Below, one piece after another: positions 8,393 to 16,189 of a stretch of 64,000 nucleotides of DNA. Origin of the DNA: CAWCXF01 sp963799455 (lineage in GTDB: Bacteria; Pseudomonadota; Alphaproteobacteria; Rhodobacterales; Rhodobacteraceae); the NCBI GenBank assembly GCA_963799455.1, contig CAWCXF010000005.1, forward strand, positions 248,001-312,000, written 5' to 3'. The notes beneath the pieces are model-generated. The model saw only the letters and a program-made list of their open reading frames with translations, did not search any database and had not been told where the DNA came from. Both the position numbers and the translations under genes were made by a program. Position 1 is the stretch's first letter. Each line of letters begins with the position of its first letter.

Positions 8393-9145
8393 ATGGAGCG
8401 GCTGCGCCTCGGCGTGAACATCGACCACGTGGCGACCGTGAGGAACGCGCGCGGCGGCGCGCTGCCCGACCCCGTCCGCGCCGCCCGGCTCGCCGAAGGC
8501 GCGGGCGCCGACGGCATCACCGCCCATCTGCGCGAGGATCGCCGCCACATCTCGGACGCCGACATCGAGCGGCTGACCGACGCGCTGACGGTCCCGCTCA
8601 ACCTCGAGATGGCCGCGACCGAGGAGATGCGGGCGATCGCGCTGCGCCACCGCCCCCACGCCGTCTGCCTCGTGCCCGAGCGCCGCGAGGAGCGCACGAC
8701 CGAAGGGGGCCTCGACGTGGCGCGCGACGAGAACCGGCTCGCGCACTTCATCGCGCCCCTGCGCGACGCCGGCTGCCGGGTGTCGATCTTCGTGGCCGCC
8801 GACGCCGCCCAGGTCGAGTCCGCCGCCCGCATCGGCGCCGCCGTCGTCGAGCTGCACACCGGCGCCTACTGCCACGCCCATGCCGAAGGACGCGAGGCCG
8901 AGCGCGACGCCGAGCTGGAGCGGCTGCGCGCCATGGCCGCGCGCGCTGCCGCGCTCGGCCTGGAGGTCCACGCGGGCCACGGCCTGAGCTACGACGACGT
9001 TGGGCCGGTGGCCGCGATCCCGCAGGTGGTCGAGCTCAACATCGGCCACTTCCTGATCGGCGAGGCGGTGTTCCGCGGGCTGGAGGCCGCGATCGCCGAG
9101 ATGCGCGCGCGGATGGAGGCGGCGCGGGCGGGGGTGGGGGCGTAG
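8393..9145 (+). CDS. pdxJ: Pyridoxine 5'-phosphate synthase
   Basis: 250 residues starting MERLRLGVNIDHVATVRNAR, the classical PdxJ N-terminus containing the phosphate-site and catalytic histidine region. Further motifs are GADGITAHLREDRRHI, FIAADAAQ-type (SIFVAADAAQVESAA), VELHTGAY and the C-terminal VHAGHGLSYDDV and ELNIGHFLIGEAVF. PdxJ condenses 1-deoxyxylulose 5-phosphate with 3-amino-2-oxopropyl phosphate to make pyridoxine 5'-phosphate in a TIM barrel. Its TAG stop shares its last base with the GTG of the next, unrelated gene at 9145. Confidence 0.97.
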   Translation: MERLRLGVNIDHVATVRNARGGALPDPVRAARLAEGAGADGITAHLREDRRHISDADIERLTDALTVPLNLEMAATEEMRAIALRHRPHAVCLVPERREERTTEGGLDVARDENRLAHFIAPLRDAGCRVSIFVAADAAQVESAARIGAAVVELHTGAYCHAHAEGREAERDAELERLRAMAARAAALGLEVHAGHGLSYDDVGPVAAIPQVVELNIGHFLIGEAVFRGLEAAIAEMRARMEAARAGVGA

Positions 9146-10759
9146 TGTCGGACTTGCGTTCGGCGCCAACTCCTGTTGCGGCGGCCATGCCTGCCGCTGC
9201 GGCCGAGCGTGACGTCCTGCGTGTCGTCGCGCGACTGCCTGATCGCGAAGCGCTGGGAACGGCACGCGGCGTGGTCCTCGACTGGGCTGAGAAGAAGGCG
9301 GGGCGGAGATTGCCGCCCGAAGCCCGTGCGGGGGAGACCTTCGAGAACCCCTTCAGCGGGCGCACGATGTGCGCCGAGCGGTTCCAAGCCAGGGACGGGG
9401 ATCTTTGGTCGTTCCGCGCGGAGGACCCCGATGCCGCCGTCCCAGGGCGTGTGTGGACGACCGAGGTCACCGTCGGCGGTGAAGCGAAGGAATCCCAACC
9501 CGATCGTGGCGATCCGTCTCATCGTCGGGGGGCAGGCGACGGAGGACATCGTGCCTGCCGTCCCGCGCCTGGTCGGCGAGTTGGCTCGGTGCCCAGGCCT
9601 CGTCCGCAACGGCGCCGAGTTGGTCGCGCTCCGATGCACCTCCAGCGCCGGCGAGCCCGACGACCTCTTCGATCTGCTCGATCGTCCGGAGCGGCAGCTG
9701 CCTGTCGTCGCTCTGTCGCGCGACGAGTCCGCCGCGCTTGCACCGCAAGGAGACCTCGCGCCGCGTGCCCTGGGAAGAGCGCTGATCGGACTCGCGCATG
9801 TCGTCGAGATCGACGCCGAGACCTCCTGGCGTCTGACGGACCGCTACGGGCAGAAGCTCTCGGTCTTCGGCGGCGCCCTACGCGTCTACCGAGCCGGCTT
9901 CGACCACTTCGCCGACCCCTACGACCATCCGCTCTATCTCCCCTTCCGCTTCGCCGGTGCGGAGAAGTCCGCCGGGCTGGCCCGTCACCTGCGCGAGGAA
10001 GCCGCGGCGGCATCCCTGCGTCGCTGGCGGTTGGGCAGGGACGTCATCTCCTTTCATGCCGTCCGCGACGCCCGCCTCAAGCTCCTTCTCGATCGTCAAC
10101 ACGCGGACGAGACGCGGAGCGACGCCGACCTGCTCGCCACCGCAGAGGAACGCCTGCGTGAGGTCGAGCGGCGCCTGAAAGATGTCGAGCAGGATCGCGA
10201 TCTCGCGTTGGACGAGCAGCTCGCGGCCGAGGAACGCGCGGACACGGCGGAGCGCCAGCTCCTGAGCTACCGTGCTCGGATCGAGATCCTGGAGGCGCGG
10301 AGGCCGGGCCCCGCGGAGGAAGTCGCGTCCTCCCCGGCGGAGCCCGACGCCTGGGAGGACTTCGCCGAGTGGGTGGAGGTCGAGCTTGCAGGACGGCTGA
10401 CCTTGACGCCTGCGGCGCGTCGATCCGTCAAGAAGCCGCTCTACGAATCCCCGGCGATCGCGGCACGCTGCTTGCGTCGGTTGGCCGCCGAGGTCTGCGA
10501 CGCGTTCAGGGGCGAAGGCGGGGGGAGCCGCCTCGACGGGCTACGCCTCGACGACGCGATCCAGAATGCCCGCTGTGGCGGGGACGCGTTTCACTTCAGC
10601 CACCAGGGGCGCAAGCTCGTCGCCGACTGGCACGTCAAGAATGGCGGCAACACGCGCGACCCGGGCAGATGCCTGCGCATCTATTATGCCTACGACGAGC
10701 AGACGCGCGAGATCGTGGTGGCCGACATGCCGGCCCATCGCCGCACCGCGGCCACGTGA
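9145..10759 (+). CDS. Uncharacterised coiled-coil protein inserted between pdxJ and acpS, one frameshift
   Basis: Two reading frames make one protein of about 535 residues. The first runs from GTG 9145 to about 9480 (VVLDWAEKKAGRRLPPEA, NPFSGRTMCAERFQARDGDL, VWTTEVTVGGE). The second continues as NPIVAIRLIVGGQATEDIVP with LGRALIGLAHVVEID, LTDRYGQKLSVFGGALRVYR and a coiled coil (LLATAEERLREVERRLKDVE onwards). Its C-terminal domain has LDDAIQNARCGGDAFHFS and GGNTRDPGRCLRIYYAYDEQ. I do not recognise a named family; similar proteins occur in accessory contexts. GC is visibly lower than in its neighbours. It overlaps pdxJ by 1 base and acpS by 4 (GTGA), so it is translationally coupled inside a core operon. 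Function unknown; a defence role is only a guess. Confidence 0.7.
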
Positions 10760-11178
10760 TCCTCGGCATCGGCACCGATCTGTGCAGCATCGAGCGGATC
10801 GAGGGCACGCTCGCGCGCTTCGGCGACCGCTTCCGCACCCGCGTCTACACCGAGACCGAGCTGAGGCGCGCTGCGCGCCGTCCGCACGAGGCCGCGACGC
10901 TCGCCAAGCGCTGGGCCGCCAAGGAGGCCTGCTCCAAGGCGCTCGGCACCGGGCTTCGCATGGGCATCGCCTGGCGCGACATGGGGGTGTCGAACCTGCG
11001 CACAGGCCAGCCCGCGATGCGCCTCACCGGATGGGCGGCCGAGCGGCTCGCCGCGATGACGCCCGAGGGGTTCGAGGCGGTGGTCCACGTCACGCTCACC
11101 GACGACCACCCCTGGGCGCAGGCCTTCGTGGTGATCGAGGCGCGGCCCTCGGGCGGCAGCCCCGGCCCCCCGCCCTGA
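10756..11178 (+). CDS. acpS: Holo-[acyl-carrier-protein] synthase
   Basis: 140 residues from GTG 10756: VILGIGTDLCSIERIEGTLA matches the AcpS N-terminus, with the magnesium-binding aspartate in GTDL. The second signature KRWAAKEACSKALGTG holds the catalytic glutamate. AcpS transfers 4'-phosphopantetheine from CoA to apo-ACP. ORF extensions upstream of the GTG run through the preceding gene and are not used. A string of short TGATCCCCC-type repeats begins at its stop codon and separates it from lepB. Confidence 0.95.
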   Translation: MILGIGTDLCSIERIEGTLARFGDRFRTRVYTETELRRAARRPHEAATLAKRWAAKEACSKALGTGLRMGIAWRDMGVSNLRTGQPAMRLTGWAAERLAAMTPEGFEAVVHVTLTDDHPWAQAFVVIEARPSGGSPGPPP

Positions 11179-11247
11179 TCCCCCCGCCCTGATCCCCCCG
11201 CCCTGATCCCCCCCGTCTGATCCCTCCCCCTGATCCCCCGCGCCTGA
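11168..11247. repeat. Imperfect 13-14 bp tandem repeat downstream of acpS
   Basis: Five to six degenerate units of CCGCCCTGATCCCCC type span the acpS stop and the intergenic space before lepB. The acpS TGA is part of one unit. No hairpin typical of a terminator is evident, so readthrough into lepB seems possible. Confidence 0.75.
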
Positions 11248-11393
11248 GCCGGGTGGCCCCCGATCCGACGCCGCGACCCGACGCGGCCGCGAGCCGCGGT
11301 TGACGCCACGCGCCCGAGCCCGCATTTAGCGACGGCTCCCGCCCGGGCCGCCGAGGCTCGGCGCCGCGCCGCCGTCTCACCGCAAGGATCCCC

Positions 11394-12182
11394 ATGGCAG
11401 CCGAGGTCGAGAAGAAGGAGGGCGTCTGGGAGACCGTCAAGACGGTGGTCTGGGCGCTGCTGATCGCGGGCGTGTTCCGCACGCTGTTCTTCCAGCCCTT
11501 CTGGATCCCCTCGGCCTCGATGAAGGACACGCTGCTGATCGGCGACTTCCTGTTCGTCAACAAGATGGCCTACGGCTACTCCGAGAACTCCTGCCCGTTC
11601 TCGCTGTGCCGGTTCATCGACGGGCGCTGGCTGGGCTCGCAGCCCGAGCGCGGCGACGTGATCGTCTTCCGCCACCCGGTCAACGGCCAGGACTTCATCA
11701 AGCGCCTGATCGGCCTGCCCGGCGACCGCATCCAGGTCGAGGGCGGCGTGCTCTTCATCAACGGCGAGGCAGCGCCCCAGGAGCCCGCGGGCGTCTTCGT
11801 GGAGCCCTACGAGCCCCAGGGGCCGATGCGCGGTGCGCCGCGCTGCTCGAACGCGCCCGTGGCGCCCGGCGAGGCCTGTGAGAAGGAGCGCTTCGTCGAG
11901 ACCCTGCCGAACGGGCGGCGCCACGACATCCTCAACATCGGGCCGGGGGCGCTCGACGACACGCCGGTCTTCACCGTGCCCGAGGGCCAGTACTTCTTCA
12001 TGGGCGACAACCGCGACAACTCGACCGACTCGCGCGTGCCCCCGGCGCTGGGCGGCGTCGGCTTCGTCCCCTTCGAGAACCTCATCGGGCGCGCCGACCG
12101 GGTGATGTTCTCCTCGGCCGGCCGGTCGCTGCTGTTCTTCTGGACCTGGCGCGCCGACCGCTTCTTCGAGCCCATCACGTGA
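11394..12182 (+). CDS. lepB: Signal peptidase I
   Basis: 262 residues with one N-terminal membrane anchor (about 14-33, VVWALLIAGVFRTLFF) followed by the catalytic box IPSASMKDTLLIGD (nucleophile S42) and box D FIKRLIGLPGD with the general-base lysine K103. Box E is FMGDNRDNSTDSR. Signal peptidase I removes signal peptides from exported proteins on the periplasmic face of the inner membrane. It is followed within about 30 bases by rnc and then era, the standard lepB-rnc-era operon. Confidence 0.97.
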   Translation: MAAEVEKKEGVWETVKTVVWALLIAGVFRTLFFQPFWIPSASMKDTLLIGDFLFVNKMAYGYSENSCPFSLCRFIDGRWLGSQPERGDVIVFRHPVNGQDFIKRLIGLPGDRIQVEGGVLFINGEAAPQEPAGVFVEPYEPQGPMRGAPRCSNAPVAPGEACEKERFVETLPNGRRHDILNIGPGALDDTPVFTVPEGQYFFMGDNRDNSTDSRVPPALGGVGFVPFENLIGRADRVMFSSAGRSLLFFWTWRADRFFEPIT

Positions 12183-12210
12183 GCCGGGCGGGCGCGGCCG
12201 CGGGGGCGCG

Positions 12211-12942
12211 GTGAACGCGCAGGAGCATCCGGACGACCTGCGCGCCTTCGCCCTGAGGCTCGGCCACGACTTCGCCGACCTCGCGCTGCTGGCCCACGCG
12301 CTCACCCATGCGAGCGCCATCGGCGAGGCCCGCGCGGCCATCCGCCCAAGGCGCGGCGAGCGCGCGCCGCCGCAGGACAACCAGCGCCTGGAGTTCCTGG
12401 GCGACCGGGTGCTGGCGCTCGCCGTGGCCGAGGCGCTGCTGGCGCAGGATCCGCGCGCGCCCGAGGGCGCCATCGCGCCGCGCTTCAACGCGCTGGTGCG
12501 CCGCGAGACGCTGGCCGACGTGGCGCGCGGCCTCGATCTCGGCGCGGTGCTGCGGCTCGGCCGCGCGGAGGCGCGCTCGGGCGGGCGGCGCAAGGAGGCG
12601 CTGCTGGCGGACGCCATGGAGGCCGTGATCGCCGCGATCTACCGCGACGCGGGCTATGAGGCCGCCCGCGCGGCGGTGATGCGGCAGTGGGGCGATCGCA
12701 TCGGGCGCGTCGAGGAGGACGCGCGCGACGCCAAGACCGCGCTCCAGGAATGGGCGCAGGCGCGCGGCGAGGCCCCGCCCGACTACGCCCTCGTCGATCG
12801 CGAGGGGCCCGACCACGCGCCGTGGTTCACCATCGAGGCGCGGCTCGCGGACGGGCGCACCGCGCTCGCCCGCGCGGGCTCCAAGCGCGAGGCCGAGCAG
12901 ATGGCGGCGCAGATGCTGCTGGGGCAGGTGTCCGATGGCTGA
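12211..12942 (+). CDS. rnc: Ribonuclease III
   Basis: 243 residues. The RNase III signature NQRLEFLGDRVLALAVAE (57-74) contains the conserved acidic residues, and DAMEAVIAAIYRDAGYEAAR holds the second metal-binding glutamate. A double-stranded RNA-binding domain follows from about 165 (DAKTALQEWAQARGEAPPDY to AGSKREAEQMAAQMLL). The start is GTG 12211. The enzyme processes rRNA precursors and other duplex RNA. The stop overlaps the era start ATG 12935 by 8 bases, indicating coupled translation. Confidence 0.97.
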   Translation: MNAQEHPDDLRAFALRLGHDFADLALLAHALTHASAIGEARAAIRPRRGERAPPQDNQRLEFLGDRVLALAVAEALLAQDPRAPEGAIAPRFNALVRRETLADVARGLDLGAVLRLGRAEARSGGRRKEALLADAMEAVIAAIYRDAGYEAARAAVMRQWGDRIGRVEEDARDAKTALQEWAQARGEAPPDYALVDREGPDHAPWFTIEARLADGRTALARAGSKREAEQMAAQMLLGQVSDG

Positions 12943-14089
12943 GGGCGAGCGCGAGGCCGCGAAGGGCGGCGCTCCCGAGGAGGCCGTGCCGGATGGCTCG
13001 CGGGCGGAGGCCGGCGCGCCCCTCGACCCCGTCGCGGGGCCCGTCGCGGGGCCCGTCGCGGGGGACGTTCGTTCGGGCGAGGCGGAGCCGGGCGATCCCC
13101 GCCCGCCCGCCGAGGGGACGGCCGCCGCTCCCGGCCCCGCCATGGGGGACGCCGGGCCCGCCGGCCCGCCCGCCCGCGCGGGCTTCGTGGCGCTGATCGG
13201 CGAGCCCAACGCGGGCAAGTCCACGCTCCTCAACCGCATGGTCGGCGCCAAGGTCTCGATCGTCACCCACAAGGTCCAGACGACGCGCGCGCGCATCCGC
13301 GGCGTGGCGATCGAGGGGCCCGCGCAGATCGTGTTCGTGGACACGCCCGGCCTCTTCCGTCCCCGCCGCAAGCTCGACCGCGCCATGGTGGCGGCCGCCT
13401 GGGGGGGGGCCGCCGACGCCGACGTGGTCGTGCTCTTGATCGAGGCCCATCGCGGCCTGACCGACGGCGTGCGCGCGATCCTCCAGGGCCTCGCGGAGCG
13501 GCTCCGCGAAGGCGCGCCGCCGGTGGCGCTCGCCATCAACAAGATCGACCGGGTGAGGCGCGAGCGGCTCCTGGGGCTCGCGGCCGAGATGGCCGAGGCC
13601 CACCCGTTCGAGCGCGTGTTCATGATCTCGGCCGAGCGGGGCCACGGCGTCGCGGACCTGCGCGCCTGGCTCGCCTCCGCGCTGCCCGAGGGGCATTGGC
13701 TCTACCCCGAGGACCAGATCGCCGACCTGCCGCTGAGGATGCTCGCCGCCGAGACCACGCGCGAGAAGCTGACGCTGAGGCTCCACCAGGAGCTGCCCTA
13801 CCAGCTCACCGTGGAGACCGAGGCTTGGGAGGAGCACCGCAACGGCTCGGTGCGCATCGAGCAGGTGGTCTACGTCGCCCGCGAGGGCCACCGCGGCATC
13901 GTGCTGGGCAAGGGCGGCGAGACGATCAAGGCGGTGGGCCAGCTCGCCCGCGCCGACCTGGAGGCGTTCCTGGAGCGGCGCGTCCACCTCTTCCTGCGCG
14001 TCCAGCTCCGCCCCCGCTGGCTCGAGGAGCGCGAGCGCTACGAGGCGATGGGGCTCGACATCGGCGAGGGCCGGGGCGGCGATGGCTAG
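12935..14089 (+). CDS. era: GTPase Era
   Basis: 384 residues: a GTPase domain with G1 GEPNAGKST (89-97), G3 DTPG (136-139) and G4 NKID, then a C-terminal KH RNA-binding domain (VIV-type GIVLGKGGETIKAVGQLA). Era binds the 3' end of 16S rRNA during 30S assembly. The reading from ATG 12935 has about 80 extra low-complexity residues before the GTPase, including a threefold VAGP repeat encoded by a 12-bp tandem unit (13031-13066). An in-frame ATG at 13142 would give a conventional 315-residue Era. The overlap with rnc favours the upstream start, but conservation favours 13142. Confidence 0.95.
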   Translation: MAEGEREAAKGGAPEEAVPDGSRAEAGAPLDPVAGPVAGPVAGDVRSGEAEPGDPRPPAEGTAAAPGPAMGDAGPAGPPARAGFVALIGEPNAGKSTLLNRMVGAKVSIVTHKVQTTRARIRGVAIEGPAQIVFVDTPGLFRPRRKLDRAMVAAAWGGAADADVVVLLIEAHRGLTDGVRAILQGLAERLREGAPPVALAINKIDRVRRERLLGLAAEMAEAHPFERVFMISAERGHGVADLRAWLASALPEGHWLYPEDQIADLPLRMLAAETTREKLTLRLHQELPYQLTVETEAWEEHRNGSVRIEQVVYVAREGHRGIVLGKGGETIKAVGQLARADLEAFLERRVHLFLRVQLRPRWLEERERYEAMGLDIGEGRGGDG

Positions 14090-14167
14090 GACCGGGCCGG
14101 CCCGGGCGGCTCGGCGCCCCGGCCGTCGAGCCGAGGCCTCGCGTCGCGCCGTCCGGCGCGGCCCGTC

Positions 14168-14497
14168 ATGCGCCTGACGGCGGATTTCTGGGTGCGGGCC
14201 TACCTCGCGCGGCTGCGCCTCGCCGGCATCCCGGCCTATGTGGTGGCCCATGGGGATCCGACCGCCGGCGCGGTGATGGTCGTGCAGTCGCCGCTCGACG
14301 GGACCGCGACGCTCCACCAGCGCGTCCCGGACCTCATGACCGGCGAGCGCCGCTGGGCGGCGCTGGCCGAGGGGACCGAGGCCGAGGTCGCGGCCATCGT
14401 CGAGCGCCAGCGCCGCACCGACCCCGACCTGTGGGTGATCGAGGTCGAGGACCGCGCGGGGCGCCACCTGCTCGACGAGGAGGGGCTGGCGTCGTGA
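14168..14497 (+). CDS. DUF1491 family protein
   Basis: 109 residues beginning MRLTADFWVRAYLARLRLAG and containing GIPAYVVAHGDPTAGAVMV and RTDPDLWVIEVEDRAGRHLL, the recognisable pattern of the DUF1491 family found in alphaproteobacteria between era and recO. No function is assigned. It lies about 78 bases after era. The 331 bases between it and recO (14498-14828) hold no recognisable gene. Confidence 0.88.
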   Translation: MRLTADFWVRAYLARLRLAGIPAYVVAHGDPTAGAVMVVQSPLDGTATLHQRVPDLMTGERRWAALAEGTEAEVAAIVERQRRTDPDLWVIEVEDRAGRHLLDEEGLAS

Positions 14498-14828
14498 GGC
14501 GCCCCGCGCCGCCGCGTCGAGCGGACGGGGCGGGCCGTGCCCCGCGGCTCGCCGGTCGGAGGGATGCGCCCCTCCCCTCCCGCCGAGGCGACGGCCGTCC
14601 GCCGTGGGGCGACCGGGGCGCCGACGCACCCGGGCGCGCTGGCCCCGGCCGAGACGGCCGGGGCCAGGGCCGACGCGCGGCCGGCCTTCGCGGGCCGTCC
14701 TGGGGCCGCCGCTCGCGCGGGCGCGGGGCGCCGCTCGCGCGGGCCCGGCCCGGTCGGAGCCTTCCGCCCTCGCGCGACCCGGGACGCGGGGGCGGGGCGG
14801 GGCCTGCGACGACGCCGGGCCGCGCCCG
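14498..14828. other. Gene-free GC-rich stretch between DUF1491 and recO
   Basis: 331 bases of extremely GC-rich, low-complexity DNA. Open frames cross it on both strands but none shows a recognisable protein motif or a start with a ribosome binding site. I see no terminator, promoter or repeat that can be supported. Confidence 0.6.
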
Positions 14829-15575
14829 GTGATCGAGTGGTCGGCCGAGGGGGTGCTGCTGTCGGTGCGCCGCCAGGGCGAGGCCCATGCGCTGATCGAG
14901 GTGCTCACCGAAGGCCACGGGCTCCACGCCGGGCTCGTGCGCGGCGGCGGATCGCGGCGCGTGGCGCCCATCCTCCAGCCCGGCGCCCAGCTCGCGCTGA
15001 GCTGGCGCGCTCGGCTCGACGAGCATCTCGGCGCCTTCACGGTCGAGCCGATCCGCAGCCGCGCGGCCCAGGTGATGGGCGACCGCCTGGCGCTGCCGGC
15101 GCTGAACGCGGTCTGCGCGCTCCTCGTCTTCGCCCTGCCCGAGCGCGCGCCGCATCCGCGCCTCTACCATGCCTCCCGGGCGCTCATGGACGCGCTCGGG
15201 ACCGACCCCTCCTGGCCGCTCGCCTACCTCGCCTGGGAGCGGCTGCTGCTGGAGGAAGCCGGGTTCGGCCTCGACCTCTCGTCGTGCGCCGTGACGGGCT
15301 CGACCGACGCGCTCGCCTACGTCTCGCCGCGCACCGGGCGGGCGGTGTCCGAGGCGGGCGCCGGCGCCTACGCCGACCGGCTCCTCCCGCTGCCCGCCGC
15401 GCTGATGGGCGCGAAGGGGGATCTGAGGGACGTGCTGGACGGCCTTCGGGTGACGGGCCATTTCATCGAGGCCCATCTCGCGCCCGCGCTGGGCGAGCGC
15501 CCGCCGCCCGAGGCGCGCGCGCGGCTCCTCGGCGCGCTCGGGCGCGAGGCGGCGCGGCGTGGGGAGGCGTCGTAG
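14829..15575 (+). CDS. recO: DNA repair protein RecO
   Basis: 248 residues from GTG 14829: VIEWSAEGVLLSVRRQGEAH is the N-terminal OB-fold of RecO (the usual MEWRDEGILL pattern), then GLHAGLVRGGGSRRVAPILQ and, in the alpha-helical domain, LPALNAVCALLVFALPER and YLAWERLLLEEAGFGLDL with a cysteine at LSSCAVTG. RecO loads RecA on SSB-coated DNA with RecR in the RecFOR pathway. The frame extends far upstream of the GTG, but without conserved sequence. Confidence 0.94.
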   Translation: MIEWSAEGVLLSVRRQGEAHALIEVLTEGHGLHAGLVRGGGSRRVAPILQPGAQLALSWRARLDEHLGAFTVEPIRSRAAQVMGDRLALPALNAVCALLVFALPERAPHPRLYHASRALMDALGTDPSWPLAYLAWERLLLEEAGFGLDLSSCAVTGSTDALAYVSPRTGRAVSEAGAGAYADRLLPLPAALMGAKGDLRDVLDGLRVTGHFIEAHLAPALGERPPPEARARLLGALGREAARRGEAS

Positions 15576-15721
15576 GATCCACTCGTGAGGCCCCCTGGGG
15601 ACGCGCGGAGCCCCAGCGCGTCGGTCCCCGCGACCTGGACCTTCTGCGTCGCCCCCCATGGGCCTTCCCCGTCGGACGGGCCGGGCTTTGCGCGCCGGGC
15701 CGGGTGGCCTAGCCTCGCGCG

Positions 15722-16189
15722 ATGGGAGAGCCCTTCGACCCCGAGGCGCTGCTCGGCCGGCCCCTGATGGCGAACCTCGCCACGTCGTGCGCGGACGGCC
15801 CGCGCAACGCGCCGGTCTGGTTCGCCTGGGAGGACGACGCGCTGTGGATGCCGGGATCCGCGAAGGGAAGCTCCGTCCGGCGGATCGAGGTCGACCCGCG
15901 CTGCGCGGTGGAGATCGTGGAGTTCGACGCCGCCGCGGGCGTGCTGCTCCACCTCGGCCTGCGCGGGCGGGCGAGCGTCGAGCCGATGGACCCCGCCCTC
16001 TTCCGCCGTCTGCTGGCGCGCTATCTCGGGCCCGACGAGGCCGCCTGGAACCCCTGGTTCGTCGAGACGATCGCGTGCATCGACGACCCGGGTGGGCGGC
16101 TGATCCGGCTCGCGCCGGACGGCGTGTTCACCAACGACGTGTCGTCCTTCCGCACCGGCCCGGCGCTCGCCTCGCGGCTCAGGCCATGA
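15722..16189 (+). CDS. Pyridoxamine 5'-phosphate oxidase-like flavin-binding protein
   Basis: 155 residues. The N-terminal LGRPLMANLATSCADGPRNA and VWFAWEDDALWMPGSAKG are the split-barrel FMN-binding pattern of PNPOx-like proteins, and CAVEIVEFDAAAGVLLHLGL plus RASVEPMDPALFRRLLARYL complete the barrel. Members bind FMN or F420 and reduce or bind various small molecules; the substrate cannot be told from sequence. It is convergent with mcd, the two stops overlapping by 11 bases. Confidence 0.75.
   Translation: MGEPFDPEALLGRPLMANLATSCADGPRNAPVWFAWEDDALWMPGSAKGSSVRRIEVDPRCAVEIVEFDAAAGVLLHLGLRGRASVEPMDPALFRRLLARYLGPDEAAWNPWFVETIACIDDPGGRLIRLAPDGVFTNDVSSFRTGPALASRLRP

Noticed and set aside
11179..11393. 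The C-rich repeats after acpS as a rho-independent terminator.
   Set aside because: There is no stem-loop followed by a T run, only directly repeated TGATCCCCC units.
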